From Rhizobium lentis (GTDB taxonomy: Bacteria > Pseudomonadota > Alphaproteobacteria > Rhizobiales > Rhizobiaceae), in NCBI RefSeq assembly GCF_014200175.1, contig NZ_JACHBD010000008.1:124001-188000 (forward strand): a stretch of DNA of 64,000 nt, read 5' to 3'. A program made the translations under genes and the position numbers. The notes beneath the pieces are model-generated. The model was given only the letters and a program-made list of their open reading frames with translations. It was not told the origin of the DNA and made no database searches. Shown here piece by piece: positions 26,910 to 34,857 of the stretch (positions are counted from its first letter, which is position 1; each line of letters begins with the position of its first letter).

Positions 26910-28427
26910 ATGAGCACATTCGAATTCCTATGGCAGGGGATCCTGGTTGCGATGCAGCCGATGAACCTGGTTTATGCGCTGGTCGGCGTGACGCTCGGCA
27001 CTGCCGTCGGCGTGCTGCCCGGCATCGGACCTGCACTCACCGTGGCGCTGCTGTTGCCCGCCACCTATAAGCTCGACCCCGGTGGCTCGCTGATCATGTT
27101 CGCCGGCATCTATTATGGCGGCATGTATGGCGGTTCGACGACCTCGATCCTCTTGAACACGCCAGGCGAAAGCGCCTCGATCGTCACAGCGCTCGAAGGT
27201 AACAAGATGGCGCGGGCAGGACGTGGCGGGCCGGCGCTGGCGACGGCGGCGATCGGTTCTTTCGTCGCCGGCCTGCTAGCGACACTCGGGCTCGCCTTCA
27301 TCGCCCCCTATATCGTCAAGCTGGCGCTGGTGTTTGGACCGCGTGAATATTTCGCGCTGATGGTGCTCGCCTTCGTCACCGTGTCCTCGGCTTTCGGCGA
27401 TTCGGCGCTGCGGGGCTTGACCTCGCTGTTCATCGGCTTTGCCCTTGCCATGGTCGGCATCGACCAGCAGACGGGGCAGGCCCGACTTTCCTTCGGCATA
27501 CCCGACCTGCTCGACGGTATCGAGGTAACGACGCTCGCTGTGGCGATGTTCGCGATCGGCGAGACGCTTTATATCGCCGCGCAGGGCAACCGGATCGAAG
27601 ATAAGGTCGAAGCCGTCAAAGGCTCGCTCTGGATGAACGCGCAGGACTGGGCGCGTTCGTGGAAGGCCTGGCTGCGCGGCACGCTGATCGGCTTTCCGAT
27701 CGGCGCCATGCCGGCGGGCGGCGCGGAAATCGGCACCTTCCTCTCCTATGCGACGGAAAAGCGGCTGGCAAAGAACCCCGAAGAGTTCGGCCATGGCGCG
27801 ATCGAGGGCGTGGCCGGTCCGGAGGCAGCGAACAACGCGTCTGCGGCCGGGACGCTGGTGCCGCTGCTGACGCTCGGCCTGCCGACGACGGCAACGGCGG
27901 CGATCATGCTGGCCGGCTTCCAGCAATACGGGCTGCAGCCCGGGCCGCTGCTGTTTGCCACCAACCCACAGCTTGTCTGGGGTCTGATCGCCAGCCTGCT
28001 CATCGCCAATGCGATGCTCCTGGTCTTGAACCTGCCGATGATCGGACTCTGGGTGCGGCTGCTGACCATTCCGAAGCCGTGGCTCTATGCGGGCATCCTG
28101 CTGTTTGCGACGCTCGGGACGATCGGCGCCAATCCGTCGGTATTCGAACTCGGCATGCTGCTGGCTTTCGGCCTGCTCGGTTACGTTATGCGGCTCTTCG
28201 GCTATCCGATTGCGCCGACGGTCGTCGGCCTGATCCTCGGGCCGCTTGCTGAACAGCAGCTGCGCCGGGCACTGGCGATCAGCCAGGGCGACGTCACGAC
28301 GCTGGTCATGTCACCGATCGCAGCCGGCCTGCTCGTTGTCGCGGCAGCCGCCTTCCTCATTCCGCTGATCCTGCGGCTGCGTGGCCGGGGACAGGTGCTT
28401 GCACAGCTGGCGGCAAACGAAGACTGA
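26910..28427 (+). CDS. tctA: Tricarboxylate transporter large membrane subunit TctA
   Basis: 505 residues with about 12 membrane helices. Family signatures are visible: GVLPGIGPALTVALLLP near residue 38, YYGGMYGGSTTSILLNTPGE near 70, and PAGGAEIGTFLSYATEK near 270. It is the ion-coupled translocation subunit of the TTT system, driven by a proton or sodium gradient. Ends the tctCBA operon; a strong terminator follows. Confidence 0.95.
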   Translation: MSTFEFLWQGILVAMQPMNLVYALVGVTLGTAVGVLPGIGPALTVALLLPATYKLDPGGSLIMFAGIYYGGMYGGSTTSILLNTPGESASIVTALEGNKMARAGRGGPALATAAIGSFVAGLLATLGLAFIAPYIVKLALVFGPREYFALMVLAFVTVSSAFGDSALRGLTSLFIGFALAMVGIDQQTGQARLSFGIPDLLDGIEVTTLAVAMFAIGETLYIAAQGNRIEDKVEAVKGSLWMNAQDWARSWKAWLRGTLIGFPIGAMPAGGAEIGTFLSYATEKRLAKNPEEFGHGAIEGVAGPEAANNASAAGTLVPLLTLGLPTTATAAIMLAGFQQYGLQPGPLLFATNPQLVWGLIASLLIANAMLLVLNLPMIGLWVRLLTIPKPWLYAGILLFATLGTIGANPSVFELGMLLAFGLLGYVMRLFGYPIAPTVVGLILGPLAEQQLRRALAISQGDVTTLVMSPIAAGLLVVAAAAFLIPLILRLRGRGQVLAQLAANED

Positions 28428-28451
28428 AAAGACGAACCTACCCCTGCCTCA

Positions 28452-28490
28452 AGGCCGGCCATGGAGACATGCGCCGGCCTCTTCTTTCTT
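28452..28490 (+). terminator. Terminator of tctCBA
   Basis: Inverted repeat AGGCCGGC/GCCGGCCT around a 13-base loop, followed by the T-rich tract CTTCTTTCTT, 25 bases after the tctA stop. Confidence 0.8.
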
Positions 28491-28579
28491 GCATGGCTGA
28501 GATGAGTTTACGTGCATTGTCCTGCAGGACGGGCGGCCCCATTTGCAGGTGGTCAATCATAGAACGAGAGCAAAACACA

Positions 28580-28750
28580 ATGTCCGCTATCCGCAGTTCA
28601 ATCCGCACCGGTTTCCTTGGCCGTGCATTTGCCGTGCTCGGCGCCGCAAACGCGGTCAGCGCCGCTGTCGAAGCCGGCCGCCGGCCGCGCGCCCGCGACC
28701 TCAGTGAACTCGGCATCGATCCGGCCTCCTTCGATCAGGTCACCCGCTAA
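28580..28750 (+). CDS. Small conserved hypothetical protein (56 aa)
   Basis: 56 residues, strongly basic. It starts MSAIRSSIRTGFLG and ends with RARDLSELGIDPASFDQ, a tail that recalls the short DUF1127-like rhizobial proteins (an L-x-x-LGI helix) although the match is weak. The frame is open further upstream, but this ATG sits in the intergenic space after the tctA terminator and a terminator follows 24 bases after the stop, making it a self-contained unit. No function can be assigned. Confidence 0.6.
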   Translation: MSAIRSSIRTGFLGRAFAVLGAANAVSAAVEAGRRPRARDLSELGIDPASFDQVTR

Positions 28751-28773
28751 GATTTTCAATGCATGAATGAAAC

Positions 28774-28809
28774 AGCCCGCAGCCGGATGGTTGCGGGCTT
28801 TATCATTTT
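28774..28809 (+). terminator. Terminator of the 56-aa gene
   Basis: AGCCCGCA/TGCGGGCT stem with a 10-base loop, followed by TTATCATTTTT. It directly follows the small gene. Confidence 0.75.
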
Positions 28810-28852
28810 TGGCCAAGGGAGCCGCAACGCCAAGCGCTGCGGCTTGTTGGCG

Positions 28853-29941
28853 TCAGGCGTGAAGCTCTTCCTGCCGGGCGTGGTCTTCCACCCGCTCGCG
28901 CCTGTTGTGGCGGATGGATGACCAGAGCGACAGGCCGATCAGGGCCGCGCCGCCAAGCCCGGTGATCACCTCGGGGATGTGCACCAGGGTCTGCGCATAC
29001 ATGATCACCGCGAGGATCAGGATGGCATAGAAGGCGCCATGCTCGAGATAGCGGTATTCGGCAAGCGTTCCCTTCTCCACCAGCATGATCGTCATCGAGC
29101 GCACATACATGGCGCCGATGCCGAGGCCGATGGCGATGACGAAGAGGTTCTGCGTCAAGGCGAAGGCGCCGATGACACCGTCGAAGGAGAAGCTGGCATC
29201 CAGCACCTCCAGATAGATGAAGGCGCCGAGGCCGCCCTTGGCGGCAGCGCTCATCGTCTGCTGCGAGGCATCAAGCAACTCGCCGACGACCTCGACCGCC
29301 AGGAAGGTGAGCAGGCCGTAGATGGCGCAATGGACGAAGACGCTGGCTTCCTCGCCTCCGATCAGCCAGGAGAACACAAGCATCAGCGCCAGCACGAAGG
29401 CGATCTCGATGCCCCTGATGGTGGCCGAGCGCGCCATCACCTTTTCCAGACCGCGAAGCCAATGGATCTTCTTCTCGTGGTCGAAGAAATAGCTGAGGCC
29501 GACCATCATCAGGAAGGTGCCGCCGAAGGCTGCGATCGGCAGATGCGCATCGTTCATGATGCGGGCATATTCAGCGGGTTCGCGGGCAGCCAGCACCAGC
29601 GCGTCCCAGGGGCCGATCCGCGCCGCGATGGCGACGATCGCCAGCGGAAAGACGATGCGCATGCCGAAGACGGCAATGATGATGCCCCAGGTAAGGAATC
29701 GGTGCTGCCAGACCGGCGTCATCTCCTTCAGCTTGTTGGCATTGACGATGGCATTGTCGAAGGAGAGTGAAATCTCCAGCACCGCAAGCACGGCACAGAT
29801 GAAGAAGACGGTCGCCATGCCGCCGATCGTGCCTGTTGTCTGCCATCCGAGCACGGCGCCGAGAACGAGACCTAGGGCAGTGACGATGAACGCCCAGCGA
29901 AAATAGCTGAGCGAGGATTTATCGGTCCCGATCTGATTCAT
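28853..29941 (-). CDS. DUF475 / TerC-like integral membrane protein
   Basis: 362 residues from the ATG at 29941, which has GAGG 7-8 bases upstream; the open frame continues 95 codons further but without membrane or family features. About nine hydrophobic helices. Two copies of the TerC/LysE-superfamily signature are present: EISLSFDNAIVNANKL near residue 50 and DASFSFDGVIGAFALTQN about 200 residues later; each contains the acidic residue proposed to bind metal. TerC relatives export manganese or act in tellurite resistance; a metal-ion role is inferred, not shown. Confidence 0.85.
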   Translation of the reverse strand: MNQIGTDKSSLSYFRWAFIVTALGLVLGAVLGWQTTGTIGGMATVFFICAVLAVLEISLSFDNAIVNANKLKEMTPVWQHRFLTWGIIIAVFGMRIVFPLAIVAIAARIGPWDALVLAAREPAEYARIMNDAHLPIAAFGGTFLMMVGLSYFFDHEKKIHWLRGLEKVMARSATIRGIEIAFVLALMLVFSWLIGGEEASVFVHCAIYGLLTFLAVEVVGELLDASQQTMSAAAKGGLGAFIYLEVLDASFSFDGVIGAFALTQNLFVIAIGLGIGAMYVRSMTIMLVEKGTLAEYRYLEHGAFYAILILAVIMYAQTLVHIPEVITGLGGAALIGLSLWSSIRHNRRERVEDHARQEELHA

Positions 29942-30289
29942 GGCCGCACCTCGCGGCCGCAAACCTTGCTGGGAAGGGTGAAGGGGGAAAAACGAAGCAC
30001 GCCACAATAGGCATGCGGATAAGGCATGGTGAGCTTTTTCATCGATGAAAAATCCGCCGGCTGAGCTGCAGGCGGTACCGACATCACGAGAGCGCCGTAA
30101 AAACTCTCGCCAGAGGGGCCCGGCACCAATGTTCCCCGCAGCCGATGTCTGGGAGGCTGTGGGATATGCCCTAGGTAATGAACTTTCCAGACCAGTCAAG
30201 CCCAATCGCGACACAGAAATCGGCATTTTTTAGGGAACCATCCGGCCCCCCGCCCGTTAGACTTCGGTTGAGCTTGAAGGAGGCCGATG
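29942..30289. other. 348-base divergent intergenic region with a structured leader candidate
   Basis: Lies between DUF475 (minus) and a small plus-strand gene. On the minus strand I see a nested hairpin between about 30054 and 30128: outer stem GGTGCC/GGTACC and inner stem GAGAG/CTCTC. This could be a 5' leader structure of the DUF475 mRNA. I looked for the yybP-ykoY manganese riboswitch, common before TerC genes, but did not find its conserved core. Confidence 0.3.
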
Positions 30290-30505
30290 ATGCACACCTC
30301 GACCCATGTTCCTGACAAACGCACGGAAACGTCCGACCGCATGAAGCGCGCAAGGCCGAACCGCATGCAGAAAGCGCAGGTGCTGCCGCCGCATCATGTC
30401 GACCTGACCCTGACGCCCGGCGTCATCCACGACATTCATGTGCCGGCCCATGTCACCGGTGCCGACCTCTCCAAGGGCGGCCCCGACATCAAAAGCAAAA
30501 AATGA
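30290..30505 (+). CDS. Small hypothetical protein (71 aa)
   Basis: 71 residues; basic N-terminal half (RMKRARPNRMQKAQ) and a hydrophobic/His-rich middle (LPPHHVDLTLTPGVIHDIH). Two ATGs occur in tandem at 30287 and 30290; AAGGAGG ends 6 bases before the second, so I chose 30290. The good ribosome site supports expression. No recognised family. Confidence 0.55.
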   Translation: MHTSTHVPDKRTETSDRMKRARPNRMQKAQVLPPHHVDLTLTPGVIHDIHVPAHVTGADLSKGGPDIKSKK

Positions 30506-30551
30506 AGCTGCCCTTTGGCACTCCGGCAAATCGAAAGAGGATAAGAAGCAT

Positions 30552-30731
30552 ATGACTGTGAACTTTGTGCCCCGCGACATCTTCATCCGGCACGAAAATG
30601 AATGGAAGGCCGTTCGTGAAGCGGCCGACGAACGCATCGATGTCGGCAAGCGCCAGCGACCGTTCGGCACATCCGGCAATCACCCGGCATCGGCTGGGAA
30701 AGGCGATGCTTCGGCCGCACGATCCGAATAG
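30552..30731 (+). CDS. Small hypothetical protein (59 aa)
   Basis: 59 residues beginning MTVNFVPRDIFIRHENEWK, with an acidic/basic mixed, low-complexity C-terminus. It follows the preceding small gene by 46 bases with an AGAGGATAAGAAG purine run upstream, and a terminator lies 27 bases after its stop, so the two small genes probably form one transcript. No family recognised. Confidence 0.5.
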   Translation: MTVNFVPRDIFIRHENEWKAVREAADERIDVGKRQRPFGTSGNHPASAGKGDASAARSE

Positions 30732-30757
30732 GCAGCAGACAATTATCTCAGCATGAG

Positions 30758-30783
30758 CGCCCGGCATGAAGCCGGGCGTTTTG
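30758..30783 (+). terminator. Terminator of the two small genes
   Basis: Perfect 8-bp stem CGCCCGGC/GCCGGGCG, five-base loop ATGAA, then TTTTG. It could also serve the converging MgtC-like gene. Confidence 0.85.
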
Positions 30784-30788
30784 CTTGT

Positions 30789-31301
30789 CTAACGCCTCTC
30801 ATCCCCGTCGACACGTTGGCCGGAATTATAGCCTAGCCACTGCTCGAGCTTGCCGAAGGCGAAGAGAACGCAAATTGCCGCAAGCGTCGTGAAGAAGGCA
30901 ACCGGCCAATAGCCGAAGCCCATGGCGAGGCCGATCGCGCCGGAGAGCCACATGCCCGCGCCCGTCGTCAGTCCATGGATGCGACCCCTGGCAAAGACGA
31001 TCATGCCCGCGGCCAGGAAGGCGACGCCTGCGGTCACGGCTTCGATGACGCGCAGCGGATCGATGCGGACCTGCTGGCCATCGGCGAAGCCCGGCATATG
31101 CACGGCCTCGATGGAAATTATGGCGAAGAGGGCAGCGGCAAGGCTGATCAGAATATGCGTCCGGAAGCCGGCGGGGCGATCGCGCGCCTCACGTTCGAAA
31201 CCGATGAGCCCGCCAAAGACGATGGCGCCGAGCAGGCGGGCGAAGATGACGGGATAGTGGATGCGCGATGCCGGTATCATATCGGCGATAATAAGATCCA
31301 T
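30789..31301 (-). CDS. MgtC/SapB family membrane protein
   Basis: 170 residues from the ATG at 31301 (AAGGAA 6 bases before it), the usual length for the family; the frame stays open 56 codons further upstream but that part is polar and unlike MgtC. Four to five membrane helices with the family signatures RLLGAIVFGGLIGFERE and FRTHILISLAAALFA. MgtC-type proteins are linked to growth at low magnesium and to F-ATPase control in pathogens; in this organism the role is unknown. Confidence 0.88.
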   Translation of the reverse strand: MDLIIADMIPASRIHYPVIFARLLGAIVFGGLIGFEREARDRPAGFRTHILISLAAALFAIISIEAVHMPGFADGQQVRIDPLRVIEAVTAGVAFLAAGMIVFARGRIHGLTTGAGMWLSGAIGLAMGFGYWPVAFFTTLAAICVLFAFGKLEQWLGYNSGQRVDGDERR

Positions 31302-31522
31302 GGAAATTCCTTCTGGGATATCGGATTCTTCGCTGGCTAACGTCGGAGCGCGGGATTTGTTCGGCTTTTGCCGGCCACGCGTTTCGACTTCTGCGCCCAC
31401 TTTCATGATCGAGCCTGGCCGCCGGAGGGAAGGATCGGTGGAGGATACATTATCCTTCTGTCGCGCCAACCTTTCGGAAAGGATTGGGCGGCGATAATCC
31501 CGGCCTCACGGGATTCGGACAG

Positions 31523-32242
31523 ATGGCCAAGACAGCGACACGCGGCCGCCGCAAGGCGCCGGCGAGAGGAAAGAGCAAGGCGCGCAGCGGCGGTGGCGGA
31601 CTGCTGCCGTGGATGGTGATCGCCGTTGCCGCATTCGCAGGCATCGCCGTCTATGACAATTGGAAGAGTATCAAGCCAATGCTGAGCAAACAGCCGGCTG
31701 TGGCGATGCGGGAGAGCGCGGAGACGAAGCCCGCAATCAGGAGGGATGCGCCACCGAAGCAGGTGGCGCTTGCCGCGCAGGCGCCGAAAGTGGCGCCGCC
31801 CGCGCAACCATTGCCACCGGCGGCCATTCCCACGCCGACGGCTCAGCCGGTAAAGGCGACGCCGTCTGCTTCTTCTCCCGCGACCCCGCAAACCGGTACG
31901 GGCGCCTTTGGCTATTGCGGGCAGGGCGCCCACATCAATTGCGTCGGCGACGGCGGCGTCTTCTGGTACAAGGGCGAAAAGATCGTCATTGCCGACATGG
32001 AGAGCCCGGTGGCCGACCGGGCGCGCTGCGATGACGAACGCCGGGTGGCCTTTGCCGCCAAGTTGCGTCTGCTGTCGCTGCTGAACGCCGGACCCTTCAC
32101 CATGAATGCGGCTGGAAAGACCGACCCTGCAGGCGCGCCGCGCGTGGTCTCGCGTGACGGGCGCTCTTTCGGCGTGCAACTGATCAATGAGGGGCTGGCG
32201 CACAAGCCAGGGGCTGCCGGCGGCGCCTGGTGCGCCGCCTGA
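31523..32242 (+). CDS. Membrane-anchored thermonuclease-fold protein
   Basis: 239 residues from the ATG at 31523 (a TTG lies 13 codons upstream). A basic N-terminus (AKTATRGRRKAPARGKSKARS) precedes one membrane helix (residues ~30-47), a Pro/Ala-rich linker to about residue 125, and a C-terminal SNase-like domain with IADMESPVADRARCDDER. The topology suggests a periplasmic domain tethered to the inner membrane. The SNase fold is supported by the D-x-x-x-P...R-C-x-x-E pattern, but I cannot confirm the catalytic Arg pair, so nuclease activity is uncertain. Confidence 0.75.
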   Translation: MAKTATRGRRKAPARGKSKARSGGGGLLPWMVIAVAAFAGIAVYDNWKSIKPMLSKQPAVAMRESAETKPAIRRDAPPKQVALAAQAPKVAPPAQPLPPAAIPTPTAQPVKATPSASSPATPQTGTGAFGYCGQGAHINCVGDGGVFWYKGEKIVIADMESPVADRARCDDERRVAFAAKLRLLSLLNAGPFTMNAAGKTDPAGAPRVVSRDGRSFGVQLINEGLAHKPGAAGGAWCAA

Positions 32243-32248
32243 CGGAAG

Positions 32249-32743
32249 CTACTTGCCCTTTTTCACCAGTTTGCCGCCGGTGCGGAAGCTGCCGGTGAAC
32301 GAGGAATCCTTGCTTTCGGCCGTGCATTCGATCGCGATCGGCTTGCCGGCATAGGGATTGCCGAAGGTGCAGAAGCCGGCGACCTTGACCTGACCGGTCA
32401 TCTTGTTGCCGACGCCTGTCGTGACGAGGCTGAGGGGCAGGCGGGCATTGCCATTGGACGCGGGCTTGATCCCGGCGCCATCGCCCTGGAAGCCGAGCGC
32501 CTTGCCATCCGACGTGAAGATGAACGTCACCGAGCCGTTGGCCAGTGTGACGCTGGCAAGCTCGTTCTTGCAGCCCTTGGTGGCGTCGAACTTGGCAACG
32601 ACGAGCTTGGCGCATTTGCCGGACAGGGTAATGACGCCGGCCGCGCCGGGAAAGGTTTCGGCAGGAGAGGCCGGTGCGGCGGTGGCCGGCAAGGCAAGGG
32701 CGGCGGACAAAAATGCGGCGGCGGCAAGCGCAGATAAGTTCAT
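32249..32743 (-). CDS. Secreted hypothetical protein
   Basis: 164 residues beginning with a signal peptide (MNLSALAAAAFLSAALALPATAA, cleaved before APASP); that is why the ATG at 32743 was chosen over upstream ones in the same frame. The mature part is small and beta-rich with four Cys residues (for example GKCAKLVV, GCKNELAS, GFCTFGN, IECTAES), which could form two disulfides. It converges with the nuclease-fold gene, their stops 6 bases apart. No function recognised. Confidence 0.7.
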   Translation of the reverse strand: MNLSALAAAAFLSAALALPATAAPASPAETFPGAAGVITLSGKCAKLVVAKFDATKGCKNELASVTLANGSVTFIFTSDGKALGFQGDGAGIKPASNGNARLPLSLVTTGVGNKMTGQVKVAGFCTFGNPYAGKPIAIECTAESKDSSFTGSFRTGGKLVKKGK

Positions 32744-33100
32744 TTCGATTTCAAACCCCATGTGCTGGCAAGGCGAATCACCGCCCCATCCTCGATTCGC
32801 CATGGCATTGTTCTGTGTCCGAATTTGGTTCCGCTATCCCCACGGCATAAGATTCCCGCCGGCTGCGCCTGGTCAGCCGTTGACGGCAAATGGGTGAAAA
32901 GCCCGCTGAGCTTGCCGGCCGGAAAGCAGGGCAACGGCGTCCTTGTCAGGTATCGACAAGCTGGCATGATTTGACGGTGGCAAGGCACTCGTCGAGCGCC
33001 TGCCGTCTTGAATGCACTGTCTGATCAGGGGAATGGGTCCAGGCAGGGAAGTCCAGACCCATTCTTTCCCGATCGGAGGTCAGTCAGATCAGGAATTTGC
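32744..33100. other. Intergenic stretch without recognisable features
   Basis: Short open frames here have no ribosome sites or family features. It probably holds the promoter of the secreted protein gene. Nothing else seen until the palindromic element that follows. Confidence 0.5.
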
Positions 33101-33233
33101 GGCTGCCGGCTAGAGCATGATGCCGAAATTGTAGGCAGTTTTCGGACGACATCATCCTCTAACTCTTAATTTAGAACAGGATTCAGATTTTAGCCCGAAC
33201 GGACCTAAAATCATCCTGTTCTAGCCGGCAGCC
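33101..33233. repeat. Rhizobial intergenic palindromic element with 12-bp terminal inverted repeats
   Basis: Ends GGCTGCCGGCTA (33101-33112) and TAGCCGGCAGCC (33222-33233) are perfect inverted copies. Inside are two hairpins: AGAGCATGATG...CATCATCCTCT with a CCGAAA/TTTTCGG inner stem, and AGAACAGGAT...ATCCTGTTCT with an ATTTTAG/CTAAAAT inner stem. The inner sequence resembles an element I know as common between genes in Rhizobium and Agrobacterium. It ends 8 bases before the porin stop and may also terminate that transcript. Confidence 0.7.
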
Positions 33234-33241
33234 ATGTTTTA

Positions 33242-34285
33242 TCAGAACGCGCGCTGCAGGCGGAAGAAGCCCGAGGTGACGTCGTCAGCATTGTCCGGAT
33301 CGAGGTACTGGACCGAGATCTTCGTGGAGAGGTTGTCAACGATCTGGTAGTCGATCGTTACGCCGGCCTTCCAGGCGCTGACGTCGTCGTTGAACTCGCC
33401 AGCGGTGACGCCGTAGTTGTCGTAGTACTGAACAGCCGGGGTGATCTTCAGCTTGTCAGTCGCCTTGATGGCGTATTCGGCAGCGATCGCCCATTCAGCC
33501 TTGTTGTAGTAGGCGTTCGGGTTGGAGGCGTAGACGACTGCGAGGCCGAACGTGCCCGGACCGACAGCAACGGTACCCATGGCGCGGACGGCACCTTCTT
33601 CGTTGTCGGTGTCGTAACCAGCCGTGATCTGGTAGCTGAAGATACCAGCCTTGCCGCCGAGACCAACGGCAACGCCGACGTTGTTGGGCGTTTCGCCGTT
33701 GTAGAACGGGCCGTCTTCCAGCTCATCGACGCTGATGCCAGCGTAGAAGGCGTCGGTTTCGTACTGATAACGGATGGAGTTATGCAGGGTGACCGGAGAA
33801 CCGATATCGTCGGTTTCGCCCGAGAGGCCATCGTCCCACCAGCTGTAGAACAGACCAGCGCGGAAGCCGGCGATGTCGATGTAAGCGGAATCGAGCTGGG
33901 CCTTCTGGGCCGAAGCGTTGTCAGCATTGAACTGCATGACGATGACACCGGTCAGCGGACCGTATTCGGTGTCGCTCTTGGCCGTGAACTGAACCTGGCC
34001 GCGCGTACGGGCATCCCAGTCCGAGTCGTTGGCAACGGAACCGCCGCCGCTGGCGCCGATCGAGCTGGCGTTCGGAGCAACGTCAACCTGGAAACGGACA
34101 TAACCGTTGATCTTGAGGCAGGTTTCGGTGCCCGGAATGTAGAAATACCCGGTGCCGTAAGCGTCGCAGACGCGGACGTACTCAACCGGTTCCGGTTCGG
34201 CAGCAACGATAGCGTCAGCCGCCTGAGCGCCGGATACTGCTGCGAGAGCAGCAGCGGAGCCGAGAAGAAGGCTCTTGATGTTCAT
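33242..34285 (-). CDS. ropA: Outer-membrane porin, RopA/Omp2b type
   Basis: 347 residues. Signal peptide MNIKSLLLGSAAALAAVSGAQAAD is followed by the mature start characteristic of rhizobial and Brucella porins (EYVRVCDAYGTGYFYIPGTETCLKINGYVRFQ, here split by two cysteines). The rest alternates strands of a 16-stranded barrel and ends in the outer-membrane targeting residue Phe. It forms general diffusion channels. Strong GGAGG before the ATG. Rhizobia carry several ropA paralogues; which one this is cannot be told here. An array of 11-bp repeats lies upstream. Confidence 0.92.
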   Translation of the reverse strand: MNIKSLLLGSAAALAAVSGAQAADAIVAAEPEPVEYVRVCDAYGTGYFYIPGTETCLKINGYVRFQVDVAPNASSIGASGGGSVANDSDWDARTRGQVQFTAKSDTEYGPLTGVIVMQFNADNASAQKAQLDSAYIDIAGFRAGLFYSWWDDGLSGETDDIGSPVTLHNSIRYQYETDAFYAGISVDELEDGPFYNGETPNNVGVAVGLGGKAGIFSYQITAGYDTDNEEGAVRAMGTVAVGPGTFGLAVVYASNPNAYYNKAEWAIAAEYAIKATDKLKITPAVQYYDNYGVTAGEFNDDVSAWKAGVTIDYQIVDNLSTKISVQYLDPDNADDVTSGFFRLQRAF

Positions 34286-34857
34286 GGAATAACCTCCAGT
34301 TCAGATGCGAGAGGATGGGATCTTCACCCCGTGTGAGCGAAGCGGCATCCTTTTAACCAGTTGCCTGCCTCGCCGCGGTAGTTACATGGGGGATATTGCG
34401 CCGCAATAAGGATATCGATCATGACAACAGGCGGGCATAGCTATGTTGCTGAAATAACACGCGTTTTGTCACAAACTCGTCATCTGTTCGTCACAAACTC
34501 GGCGGCTCTTGATGCTTGACTAACGAGGGGTTGAAACTTGAAAACGCTAATGCAAGTGGCGAGCGCGTGAGCATGTCCTCACATGCTGTCGAGCCGTCGC
34601 TGTGATCTGCGCGACTCCGGGGATGGCTCGTAGGTAACTGCGATGGGCGGAGGCAGGCGCGGCTAAGGCCGGCAAGGCGAGGGCGGCGGAAACGAGGGGG
34701 GCGGCTGCCGGTGCGAATAATCTCCTACCTCTGACTGTGCCGGCGAACCGGTCGTACGCTGGAAGTCAGGTATTCGCATGGTTCTGCGACGTGATCTGGC
34801 GGCGTTCTCGGCCTGAATTGCTTCCTTAACGCGGTCGCGAACACCCCGCCCAAGAAT
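34286..34857. other. Long upstream region of the porin gene
   Basis: 572 bases with no convincing gene. It contains three 11-bp repeats (listed separately) at 34468-34500 and a hairpin AGCATGT/ACATGCT near 34572-34591. The rest, GC-rich and without conserved features that I recognise, probably holds the porin promoter and leader. Confidence 0.5.
34468..34500. promoter_or_regulatory. Three adjacent 11-bp direct repeats, candidate OmpR-family operator
   Basis: GTCACAAACTC, GTCATCTGTTC and GTCACAAACTC follow each other with no gap; the outer two are identical. One repeat per helical turn is the layout typical of OmpR-family regulators. In rhizobia the OmpR-type regulator ChvI controls some outer-membrane protein genes, so it is a reasonable candidate, but assignment is inference. 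The array is about 180 bases before the porin ATG. Confidence 0.5.

Noticed and set aside
29942..30289. yybP-ykoY manganese riboswitch before the TerC-like gene
   Set aside because: I looked for its conserved core next to the hairpins and did not find it. Only generic stem-loops are visible.
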